A stretch of DNA of 8,064 nt from Pseudomonadota bacterium. Lineage in GTDB: Bacteria > Pseudomonadota > Gammaproteobacteria > Arenicellales > Poriferihabitantaceae. Of the stretch, positions 1 to 5,400 are shown piece after piece. The stretch is from contig JAAELZ010000195.1 in the NCBI GenBank assembly GCA_024226105.1, positions 1 to 8,064 of the forward strand. Direction: 5' to 3'. Both the position numbers and the translations under genes were made by a program. Position 1 is the first letter of the stretch, and the number at the start of each line of letters is the position of its first letter. The notes beneath the pieces were generated by a model. That model ran no database searches. It saw only the letters and a program-made list of their open reading frames with translations, and had not been told where the DNA came from.

Positions 1-102
1 CAAGTCATCTACCGGCAGGACAATGACGTGGTTACGAACACCTACACGACCATTTTCTCGACGATATCCGAAAAAAGTTGTATTTGCTAAGTCTTGGGAC
101 AT
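1..102 (-). CDS. suyB: UxaA-family lyase large subunit, probably sulfolactate sulfo-lyase subunit beta (5' end only)
   Basis: Only the first 34 codons are in the window; the gene runs off the left edge. The visible N-terminus carries the motif GYRRENGRVGVRNH, which opens the large catalytic domain of the UxaA (altronate/galactarate dehydratase) family, followed by VIVLPVDDL. The ATG at 102 is preceded by GGAG at a spacing of 6 nt. It lies 42 nt after the small-subunit gene, and in this family the small SAF-like subunit and the large subunit form one enzyme. The partner gene points to (2R)-sulfolactate sulfo-lyase, which cleaves 3-sulfolactate to pyruvate and sulfite in the cytoplasm. Altronate dehydratase or another UxaA-type dehydratase remains possible because the catalytic part is not visible. 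The family call is firm; the substrate is inferred. Confidence 0.75.
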   Translation of the reverse strand, partial: MSQDLANTTFFGYRRENGRVGVRNHVIVLPVDDL

Positions 103-144
103 TTTTATCTCCAGAGTATTATTCAGATCAACGACCTGAATCGC

Positions 145-426
145 CTACCAGCGTTTTGTTTTAATATTATGAACATGTGCATGTTCACCTTTTCCGATAT
201 CTGCAACTACCCGGCCGATATCAACACCGTACTTAATCACGGTATCCCCCTCTTTTAGGGGCGTAATCGCCAGCTTATGCCCGATCGGTATGTCACTGGC
301 GGCAGTGAACTGGATATCTTTATCCTGATCCATAATCCATCCGGATATGACATCACCATCTTTAACGCCTTCAACGACCACAACGCCAACACTATCACCC
401 TCATCGTGAACCACAAAATCAATCAT
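145..426 (-). CDS. suyA: Sulfolactate sulfo-lyase subunit alpha (SAF-domain small subunit)
   Basis: A 93-residue protein with the SAF/UxaA N-terminal domain fold signature: HDEGDSVGVVVVEG near the start, GWIMDQD around residues 30-36, DIPIGHKLAI in the middle, then GDTVIKYG, DIGRVVADI and GEHAHVHN ending in TKRW. The stretches IPIGHK, IKYG and HVHN are the conserved core of the family's small subunit. In standalone form with the TKRW ending I recognise it as SuyA, partner of SuyB in (2R)-sulfolactate sulfo-lyase; the general alternative is a stand-alone altronate-dehydratase-like small subunit. The start is the ATG at 426, preceded by GAGG elements at about 3 and 9 nt, rather than the in-frame TTG at 435 that lies within that purine-rich stretch. 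It is the first gene of the operon, with suyB 42 nt downstream and a GntR regulator divergent from it. This implies use of C3 sulfonates as a carbon or sulfur source. Confidence 0.8.
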   Translation of the reverse strand: MIDFVVHDEGDSVGVVVVEGVKDGDVISGWIMDQDKDIQFTAASDIPIGHKLAITPLKEGDTVIKYGVDIGRVVADIGKGEHAHVHNIKTKRW

Positions 427-480
427 TTGCCTCAACCTCGATTTATCTAAACAGAATTACACTACTAATTTCCGTGGCCA

Positions 481-509
481 ATATTATGCCAACTCAGTTA
501 CTGTGTCAA
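481..509 (-). promoter_or_regulatory. Sigma70-type promoter for suyA-suyB
   Basis: On the minus strand there is a perfect -35 TTGACA (504-509), a 17-nt spacer and a -10 TAATAT (481-486). An overlapping CATAAT preceded by TG two bases upstream could serve as an extended -10 instead. Transcription would begin near 474, leaving a leader of about 48 nt before the suyA ATG at 426. The match to consensus is seen directly; the start point is inferred. Confidence 0.65.
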
Positions 510-512
510 CCG

Positions 513-526
513 GTCTTATATAAGAC
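513..526. promoter_or_regulatory. 14-bp perfect palindrome, candidate GntR operator
   Basis: GTCTTATATAAGAC is a perfect inverted repeat lying 3 bp upstream of the suyA -35 box, centred near -45 of the inferred start. GntR-family regulators typically bind short palindromes with a GT...AC frame in divergent intergenic regions, and a GntR gene is divergent here. A position just upstream of the -35 fits activation or interference with RNA polymerase about equally. The palindrome is seen; that it binds this regulator is inference. Confidence 0.55.
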
Positions 527-599
527 TATATGTATAAATTTACCGGCTTTTTCATCTGTTTATACAATTAGTTAGGCACCATATAGCAGAGTTAGTCCC

Positions 600-615
600 C
601 ATATATAAGATCGGT
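600..615. repeat. Degenerate inverted copy of the suy operator sequence
   Basis: Read on the minus strand, 615-600 is ACCGATCTTATATATG, which matches 14 of 16 bases of ACCGGTCTTATATAAG at 509-524 in the opposite orientation. One palindrome arm is kept and the other is degraded. It lies on the regulator side of the divergent spacer, so it may be a second, weaker operator for autoregulation or for looping with the first site about 88 bp away. Confidence 0.4.
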
Positions 616-710
616 TCTACCAATTTTGTTGCTAATGCTGGTTTCAGATTCCTTTTACCTTTACACTTGGCCGTGGCGAAGTTGGTCGTTTAATGTCTGG
701 AACAATTATT

Positions 711-716
711 TGGAGG
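711..716 (+). promoter_or_regulatory. Ribosome binding site deciding the GntR start
   Basis: TGGAGG lies 9 nt before the TTG at 726 and inside the longer reading frame that begins with ATG at 693. Its strength and position favour the TTG start. Confidence 0.5.
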
Positions 717-725
717 CAATCCGTA

Positions 726-1457
726 TTGCTACTCTCTAGCGAAAAGGGGTCAATCCCGCTCTACATGCAAATCAAGGAAATGCTGGTTGCGAAAGTTTCT
801 GCTGGTGAATGGGCTCCGGGAAGTATTATCCCAAGCGAAATTCGGCTTGCTCAGGAGCTAAATGTCAGTCAGGGAACTGTTCGTAAAGCAATATCTGAGC
901 TTGTCGAAGCCAACGTACTGGTACGGCGGCAGGGAAAAGGCACTTTTGTTACTAATCATGATGAAAACCGGGCGTTGTTTCATTTTTTTCATATTTATAA
1001 CAACCGCGGCACAAAATTTATGCCGGAGTGCGAAACACTTTCCTGTAAAAAGAAACATGCATCACGTAGCGATGCTGCCAGCCTGGAAATTCCTGACCGT
1101 TCTGAAGTCGTTCGCATTGAACGTATTCGAAAACTCGAAGGCACTCCGACGATAGCAGAAACAATCACGCTACCGGCCGCACAGTTTAAAGAACTGGATC
1201 AGATCCCAACAGACGAACTTCCCAATATGCTGTACGAACTGTACGAAACCCGGTTCGGTATCACTATCCATAGCGCCGAGGAACAGTTACGGGCGACACG
1301 CTCCAGCAAACGAGATGCAAAATTACTGGGTGTAGAGCCCGGCAGCCCGCTTCTTGAGATCGTTCGTATCGCCATGACCCTTGACGCAACACCGGTTGAA
1401 ATTAGAACCAGCCGTTGCAACACTTCGAGACATTGCTACCGCAACACGGTGTTTTGA
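726..1457 (+). CDS. GntR family transcriptional regulator with UTRA (HutC-type) ligand domain
   Basis: From the TTG start this is a 243-residue cytoplasmic regulator. A winged helix-turn-helix occupies about residues 8-70: IPLYMQIKEML, then GSIIPSEIRLAQELNVSQGTVRKA, then the wing motif RRQGKGTFV. A UTRA effector-binding domain fills most of the rest: EVVRIERIR, GTPTIAETITLP, LYELYETRFGI, and the terminal TPVEIRTSRCNT typical of the family. The length is normal and the C-terminus is complete. I prefer TTG at 726 because TGGAGG (711-716) lies 9 nt upstream, while the in-frame ATG at 693 has no visible ribosome site and would add 11 residues before the conserved domain. Divergence from suyA and the palindromes between them suggest control of sulfolactate degradation, with sulfolactate or a related sulfonate as a plausible ligand. 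Family is certain; target and ligand are inferred. Confidence 0.88.
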   Translation: MLLSSEKGSIPLYMQIKEMLVAKVSAGEWAPGSIIPSEIRLAQELNVSQGTVRKAISELVEANVLVRRQGKGTFVTNHDENRALFHFFHIYNNRGTKFMPECETLSCKKKHASRSDAASLEIPDRSEVVRIERIRKLEGTPTIAETITLPAAQFKELDQIPTDELPNMLYELYETRFGITIHSAEEQLRATRSSKRDAKLLGVEPGSPLLEIVRIAMTLDATPVEIRTSRCNTSRHCYRNTVF

Positions 1458-1513
1458 GGATAGTGCCAGCAAAGCAATGCGTTCCTACACTGTGCCCCGC
1501 GCGTTGTAACAAC

Positions 1514-1527
1514 ACAGGATACAGGAT
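1514..1527 (+). repeat. Tandem 7-bp repeat in the leader of the DUF411 gene
   Basis: ACAGGAT occurs twice in tandem in the 122-nt gap between the GntR and DUF411 genes. A GATAAT at 1525-1530 could be a -10 box, but the best -35 (TTGTAA, 1504-1509) leaves a spacer of only 15 nt. The repeat may be incidental. Confidence 0.3.
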
Positions 1528-1546
1528 AATCCAATTGCAACACTTT

Positions 1547-1571
1547 TTGAAAAATCTACTTAGATCTTCAA
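1547..1571 (+). promoter_or_regulatory. Interrupted dyad just upstream of the DUF411 start
   Basis: Two nested arm pairs are seen. TTGAA (1547-1551) pairs with TTCAA (1567-1571), and ATCTA (1554-1558) pairs with TAGAT (1561-1565). They are separated by AA on one side, C on the other, and CT in the middle. The right arm touches the probable ribosome site AAGAG (1570-1574). It could be a DNA operator or a small RNA hairpin that limits ribosome access. There is no T-run after it, so it is not an intrinsic terminator. Confidence 0.4.
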
Positions 1572-1579
1572 GAGAAAAT

Positions 1580-2026
1580 ATGAAACATTCATTTATCAGG
1601 ATCACGTTAAGAACACTTGCAGCAATAACGCTGTTGTGTAGTCCCGGCCTGGCAGCCGCACAGACTGTCACCGTGTATAAATCACCTACCTGTGGTTGCT
1701 GCACGGGATGGGTGGATTACCTGCGCGACAATCACTTTGACGTTCAAACACACGATTTAGAAAACCTGGCTGGAATCAAGCAACAATACGGCGTAGAACC
1801 CTCACTTCAATCATGTCATACCGCGATTGTGGACGGTTATGTTGTAGAAGGGCACGTTCCAGTAAAAGATATTCACCGGCTTATTCAGGAAAAACCGGAT
1901 ATTAAAGGTATTAGCGCACCGGGCATGCCAACAATGTCACCCGGGATGGCCAGCCTGATACCGAAAAATTATAACGTGCTGAGTTTTGATGCCGAAGGAA
2001 AGGTAGAGATATTTAGTCAGTATTGA
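1580..2026 (+). CDS. Secreted DUF411 (CopG-like) CXCC metal-binding protein
   Basis: A 148-residue protein with an N-terminal signal peptide: basic MKHSFIRITLR, a hydrophobic stretch to about residue 26, and a probable cleavage after AAA near residue 27. The mature part matches DUF411: VYKSPTCGCCTGW with the CXCC motif at residues 38-41, SCHT at 78-81, GYVVEGHVP at 86-94, and a Met-rich PGMPTMSPGM at 114-123. Proteins of this family, including CopG, are periplasmic, adopt a thioredoxin-like fold and bind copper through the CXCC cysteines, so a role in copper resistance or redox handling is likely. I chose the ATG at 1580 because it gives a proper signal peptide and follows AAGAG by 5 nt; the open frame extends upstream to 1415 without other merit. 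No copper gene is adjacent, so its link to the preceding regulator is unclear. It converges on the small gene ending at 2035. Confidence 0.88.
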   Translation: MKHSFIRITLRTLAAITLLCSPGLAAAQTVTVYKSPTCGCCTGWVDYLRDNHFDVQTHDLENLAGIKQQYGVEPSLQSCHTAIVDGYVVEGHVPVKDIHRLIQEKPDIKGISAPGMPTMSPGMASLIPKNYNVLSFDAEGKVEIFSQY

Positions 2027-2034
2027 TCAATTTG

Positions 2035-2238
2035 TCATGGCGCCGAATCAAGTTTATCTAAAGAATATTTCCGCAGTGCTTCTTGCATTTCGTAATATGT
2101 GCGATATCTAATCCCTTCCCGTAGTAACCTGGAATATTCAAACAGTATCGCAAAGAATGATCCGGTTTGGGCCGCACGGGCGAAATGCTTCTTATCCGAA
2201 GGTGTATGGTCTGGCCGTTGAACCAGAATAGCAATCAC
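2035..2238 (-). CDS. Small uncharacterised protein translationally coupled to gpmI
   Basis: A 67-residue, fairly basic protein that I do not recognise. It has no signal peptide or clear transmembrane segment; the part from FFAILFEYSRLLREG through YYEMQEALRKYSLDKL looks amphipathic and helical. Its GTG start overlaps the gpmI stop in a GTGA sequence (2235-2238), a classic reinitiation arrangement. No good ribosome site is visible upstream, which fits coupling. It is the last gene of the rph-rdgB-gpmI block and ends 8 nt from the convergent DUF411 gene, with no terminator between them. The overlap and operon position argue that it is real. The short length and lack of a recognised domain leave doubt, and a decayed remnant of a longer gene is possible. 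Confidence 0.5.
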   Translation of the reverse strand: MIAILVQRPDHTPSDKKHFARAAQTGSFFAILFEYSRLLREGIRYRTYYEMQEALRKYSLDKLDSAP

Positions 2239-3863
2239 GAATTTATAACCCGTACTAAAGAGGGTTCATAATCCGGTGGCGCCTCATACCCCATAAGATT
2301 AAACACCGTGGCCGCAACATTGGCCAGGCCGGGGGTTTTGATATCATCGCGTAAACTGTATTCGCCCTCGAAGGCCGTATCAACAATCGTAAAGGATACC
2401 GGATTCAGGGTATGCGACGTTTTCATTACTCTAGCGTCGCCGGTTTGTATGAATACTTCTTCCGCGTTGCCGTGATCGGCGGTGACTAAGACGATACCAC
2501 CGAGGTTGGCTACCGCTTCGATCAATTCGCCAAGGCATTCATCGACCACTTCTACTGCTTTTTTGGTAGCCTCGAAATCACCGGTATGACCAACCATGTC
2601 TCCGTTTGCGAAATTAATTCGCCCGAATCGCATTCCCGGCTCGTTAAGCCGTACGATGGTCGCATCACAAATTTCGCGCGCCTTCATTTCAGGTTTCTGG
2701 TTGAACGGCACCAGGTCCGATTTGATCTCGTCATAACGTTCGAGTTCTTCGCACAAATATCCGCTACGGTTACCGTTCCAGAAATACGTCACGTGACCAA
2801 ATTTTTGGGTCTCGCTAATGGCAAACGTTTTCAGGCCTTCGGCGCACATGTACTCCACCATGGTCCGCTCAATCAGCGGCGGGGAGACCAGATAATTTTG
2901 CGGAATATGCAGATCACCATCGTATTCTATGATACTGCAAAAATACAGATCCGGCCGCGGGCCTCGACCAAACTCTTCAAAGTGCTCCTGCTCCAGAGCG
3001 CGCGAAATTTCCATCGCTCGATCACCGCGATAGTTGTACAAAACCACGGCATCCCCATCACACATCGGTCCAAGCGGCCGGCCCTTCTCATCGTTTACCA
3101 CGAAGGCCGGGATGTCCTGATCGGTGCCCTGGGGAAAACGGGCATAATAGGCATCCACCGCGGCCCTGGCAGATTCTGTTTTTTCGCCTATTCCCAAAAC
3201 GTGACAATCATAACCCTGTTTGACCATCGCCAGATTAGCATTGTAGCGATCCATGGTAATGGCCTGGCGCCCACCTCCGGACGCGATACGATAATCACGG
3301 CCCTGGTTTGTATAGTGGGCCAGTTTTTTCTCCAGCTGTTCAAGGTAAATCAGAGCGGACCTGGGTGCCACATCGCGTCCGTCCAGAAGCGTATGCAGCC
3401 GCACCTTCTCTACGCCTGCTTCATAAGCGGCCTGTAATAAGGCATACAGATGGCCAATATTCGCATGCACATTACCATCGGAGAGCAGGCCCAGAAAATG
3501 TAAGGTGCCGCCCGCCAAAGCTCGGTTAATGCTGGCCTGCCAGTGTTCACTATTGAAAATGTCGCCCGAGACAATGGCCTTATCGATCAGGCTCGAGCCC
3601 TGTGCAATAACCCGGCCAGCCCCCAGGGCGTTATGGCCAACTTCGCTGTTTCCCATATCCCCCTCACTGGCCAGGCCCACCGCAGTTCCGTGCGTAATGA
3701 GCTGCGTGCTGAACTCACTTTTCAGCAAATCATCCAGCACGGGGGTAAATGCCCGGGTGACTGCATTGCCGGGGTGATCCTGCGTCAAACCCACACCATC
3801 CATTACAATCAATAACAAGGGGCCTTCACGTCCCGCAAATTCTGCCTGGGGCTCTAGCTTCAT
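2235..3863 (-). CDS. gpmI: 2,3-bisphosphoglycerate-independent phosphoglycerate mutase (long type)
   Basis: Interconverts 3- and 2-phosphoglycerate in glycolysis and gluconeogenesis, using two metal ions and a phosphoserine intermediate. Numbered from the ATG at 3863 (542 residues), visible landmarks are VMDGVG with metal ligand D22, GDMGNSEVGH with the catalytic serine S73, SDGNVH at 128-133, DGRD at 161-164, GGGR at 196-199, MDRY at 204-207, YRGDRAMEISRA, FANGDMVGHTGDFEAT, and ADHGNAEE at 462-469. The alkaline-phosphatase-like metal core and the phosphotransferase insert are both present. MDRYNAN, YRGDRA and ETQKFGHVTYFWNGNRSG resemble the longer iPGM group known from nematodes, plants and some bacteria rather than the about 510-residue E. 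coli type. CAGG lies 6 nt before the ATG at 3863 but directly abuts the ATG at 3869, so I prefer 3863. It follows rdgB by 21 nt. Confidence 0.95.
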   Translation of the reverse strand: MKLEPQAEFAGREGPLLLIVMDGVGLTQDHPGNAVTRAFTPVLDDLLKSEFSTQLITHGTAVGLASEGDMGNSEVGHNALGAGRVIAQGSSLIDKAIVSGDIFNSEHWQASINRALAGGTLHFLGLLSDGNVHANIGHLYALLQAAYEAGVEKVRLHTLLDGRDVAPRSALIYLEQLEKKLAHYTNQGRDYRIASGGGRQAITMDRYNANLAMVKQGYDCHVLGIGEKTESARAAVDAYYARFPQGTDQDIPAFVVNDEKGRPLGPMCDGDAVVLYNYRGDRAMEISRALEQEHFEEFGRGPRPDLYFCSIIEYDGDLHIPQNYLVSPPLIERTMVEYMCAEGLKTFAISETQKFGHVTYFWNGNRSGYLCEELERYDEIKSDLVPFNQKPEMKAREICDATIVRLNEPGMRFGRINFANGDMVGHTGDFEATKKAVEVVDECLGELIEAVANLGGIVLVTADHGNAEEVFIQTGDARVMKTSHTLNPVSFTIVDTAFEGEYSLRDDIKTPGLANVAATVFNLMGYEAPPDYEPSLVRVINS

Positions 3864-3884
3864 ATTCATCCTGACAGCTGTTGT

Positions 3885-4481
3885 TTACAAGGTTCCGCTA
3901 AGCTTCTCAGCCAGAGCACGCAATGCCTGGCCGCGGTGGCTGAGGGCATTTTTCTGCTCAGGGCTGAGCTGGGCTGAACTACAATCGTGAGTAGGAACAT
4001 AAAATACGGGGTCATATCCAAAACCATTTTCGCCCTGTTTCCGGGAGGCGATCCTTCCCTCCCAGCTACCGTCACAAATCAGGGGTGAAGGATCATTTAG
4101 GTGACGCATATATACCATGACACAACGAAATCGCGCCGTTCTGTTTTCTTCCGGCACATCCTTCATCGCGACTAGTAATTTCTGCAAGTTGTCCTCATCG
4201 CTTGCACCATCCCCGGCATACCGGGCAGAATAAATGCCGGGCGCTCCGAGCAAAGCATCAACTTCCAGGCCCGAATCATCCGCAATCGAAGCCAGGCCGG
4301 TAAACGCGCAGGCGTGACGCGCTTTTTTGATCGCATTTTCGACAAAACTCAAACCATCTTCAATCGCATCCGGACAATCAAATTCACTTTGCGGCAGGAT
4401 CTCCCAGGGCATATGCTTCAACATTGCGCGTATTTCACGCAACTTCCCGGGGTTGCCGGTCGCAAGGACAACTTTGTTCAT
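3885..4481 (-). CDS. rdgB: RdgB/HAM1 dITP/XTP pyrophosphatase
   Basis: A 198-residue nucleoside-triphosphate pyrophosphatase of the HAM1 family. It hydrolyses ITP, dITP and XTP to monophosphates, keeping deaminated purines out of DNA and RNA. Signatures in order: ATGNPGK at 7-13 (phosphate loop), FVENAIKKARHA at 46-57, ADDSGLEVDAL at 67-77 with the conserved catalytic Asp at 69, PGIYSARYAG at 81-90, GENGFGYDPVF at 150-160, and K177 with SHRG at 181-184. Length and all key residues are normal. It starts 8 nt after the rph stop, with only a weak ribosome site, so it is probably translated with rph. The rph-rdgB pair is common in gammaproteobacteria, where hemW often follows; here gpmI follows instead. 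Confidence 0.96.
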   Translation of the reverse strand: MNKVVLATGNPGKLREIRAMLKHMPWEILPQSEFDCPDAIEDGLSFVENAIKKARHACAFTGLASIADDSGLEVDALLGAPGIYSARYAGDGASDEDNLQKLLVAMKDVPEENRTARFRCVMVYMRHLNDPSPLICDGSWEGRIASRKQGENGFGYDPVFYVPTHDCSSAQLSPEQKNALSHRGQALRALAEKLSGTL

Positions 4482-4489
4482 ATCGGCAA

Positions 4490-5209
4490 CTAGGAGGCCA
4501 GCGCTTTAGTTTGTTTCTGATGCAACTCAAAAATTCCTTTTTGCGCATACGCAAGTAAGGTGCTCATCTCATCCATACTAAAAGGCGCCGCTTCAGCCGT
4601 ACCCTGAACCTCAATAAAGCCTCCCTGATCATCCATCACCACGTTCATATCTGTTTCAGCTCGGCTGTCTTCGTCGTAGTCCAGATCCAATACCGGGATG
4701 CCCTGGTAAATACCCACAGAGACCGAAGCAATCTGACGTTGAATTGGGCTGTTTTTAAGCAAACCTTGTTCCATCAGTACGGAAACCGCGTCGGCCAGCG
4801 CCACGTAAGCACCGGTAATCGAAGCCGTGCGGGTACCACCATCCGCTTGCAGTACGTCACAATCAATCAGAATCTGGCGCTCACCCAGGGCTTCAAGATC
4901 AACCGCCGCACGTAAAGAGCGTCCGATTAAACGCTGTATTTCCTGAGTTCGCCCGGATTGCTTGCCACGTGCCGCCTCACGGGCCATACGTGAATCGGTA
5001 GAGCGGGGCAGCATTCCATATTCCGCCGTCACCCAGCCCCGGCCCTTTCCTTTCAGGAAATGCGGGACTCGCTCTTCGATGCTGGCTGTACACAGCACCC
5101 TGGTGTGCTTAAAGCTGACCAGCACCGAACCTTCGGCGTGACGTGTGAAATGGCGATCAAAATGCACTTCGCGCATTTCATCCGGCTGGCGTTGACTGGG
5201 GCGTGACAT
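4490..5209 (-). CDS. rph: Ribonuclease PH
   Basis: A 239-residue phosphate-dependent 3'-5' exoribonuclease that trims tRNA 3' ends, working as a hexamer in the cytoplasm. The protein begins RPSQRQPDEMR and continues with RHFTRHAEGSVLVSF, TAEYGMLPRST at 61-71, the phosphate-binding GRTQEIQRLIGRSLRA at 86-101, QADGGTRTASITGAY from 120, and LDLDYDEDSRAETDMN carrying the conserved acidic active-site residues. Length matches the family (about 238) and the C-terminus is intact, unlike the frameshifted rph of E. coli K-12. It heads the minus-strand operon and diverges from glnK across about 190 nt. The ribosome site before the ATG at 5209 is weak, and I could not define its promoter. Confidence 0.97.
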   Translation of the reverse strand: MSRPSQRQPDEMREVHFDRHFTRHAEGSVLVSFKHTRVLCTASIEERVPHFLKGKGRGWVTAEYGMLPRSTDSRMAREAARGKQSGRTQEIQRLIGRSLRAAVDLEALGERQILIDCDVLQADGGTRTASITGAYVALADAVSVLMEQGLLKNSPIQRQIASVSVGIYQGIPVLDLDYDEDSRAETDMNVVMDDQGGFIEVQGTAEAAPFSMDEMSTLLAYAQKGIFELHQKQTKALAS

Positions 5210-5246
5210 AAGCTACTTATTAGAAACAGGGTGCTGAATTTTACTG

Positions 5247-5264
5247 CAAATTGCTTTCAATTTG
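5247..5264. repeat. 18-bp dyad in the rph leader region
   Basis: CAAATTG (5247-5253) and CAATTTG (5258-5264) are perfect inverted arms around CTTT. The site lies about 40 bp upstream of rph in the divergent spacer. It could be an operator for rph or a small hairpin in its leader. It is AT-rich with a short stem, so chance is not excluded. Confidence 0.35.
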
Positions 5265-5304
5265 AGGAATCTCGTGCGCTCTAATTCAGGGTAAAAGGGC
5301 AGGG

Positions 5305-5323
5305 TTGCACTGTTTTGGTGCGA
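5305..5323 (+). promoter_or_regulatory. NtrC-type binding site upstream of glnK-amtB
   Basis: TTGCAC and GTGCGA arms frame TGTTTTG, closely matching the enteric NtrC box (TGCAC, about seven bases, GTGCA). It lies about 80 bp before the start of a PII-ammonium transporter operon, the classic NtrC target. Activation under nitrogen limitation is the expected role. The match is seen; binding is inferred. Confidence 0.7.
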
Positions 5324-5338
5324 CAGGGCCCGTATTAG

Positions 5339-5368
5339 TTGAGCTGTGCATAAGCGGCGGCTAATAAT
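5339..5368 (+). promoter_or_regulatory. Candidate sigma70 promoter for glnK
   Basis: TTGAGC (5339-5344) and AATAAT (5363-5368) are separated by 18 nt, matching 4/6 and 5/6 of consensus. Transcription would begin near 5375 with a leader of about 25 nt. I found no clean sigma54 GG-N10-GC element, so this is the best promoter seen, at modest confidence. Confidence 0.4.
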
Positions 5369-5390
5369 TGTCGCATATTTATTAAAACAC

Positions 5391-5395
5391 AGGAA
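5391..5395 (+). promoter_or_regulatory. Ribosome binding site of glnK
   Basis: AGGAA lies 5 nt before the ATG at 5401, a good site that confirms the annotated start. Confidence 0.6.
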
Positions 5396-5400
5396 TCAGC

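Noticed and set aside
1415..1545. Direct repeat TTGCAACACTT at 1415-1425 and 1535-1545
   Set aside because: An 11-bp repeat pair is expected by chance several times in 8 kb, and the copies flank nothing that looks mobile.
1415..1579. N-terminal extension of the DUF411 frame overlapping the end of the GntR gene
   Set aside because: The extension lacks conserved sequence and would bury the signal peptide; the ATG at 1580 gives a normal secreted protein.
2022..2031. Palindrome ATTGATCAAT between the convergent DUF411 gene and the small coupled gene
   Set aside because: It is too short and AT-rich to be a terminator, has no T-run, and contains the DUF411 stop codon.
2586..3437. A 283-codon open frame on the plus strand, opposite gpmI
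   Set aside because: It is antisense to a fully conserved enzyme with intact motifs throughout; its translation shows no recognisable domain, and it has no ribosome site of note. It is a coding shadow.
5324..5400. Sigma54 promoter for glnK
   Set aside because: I looked for GG, ten bases, GC downstream of the NtrC-like box; the nearest candidate near 5356-5374 has a spacing of 12, so I did not annotate it.
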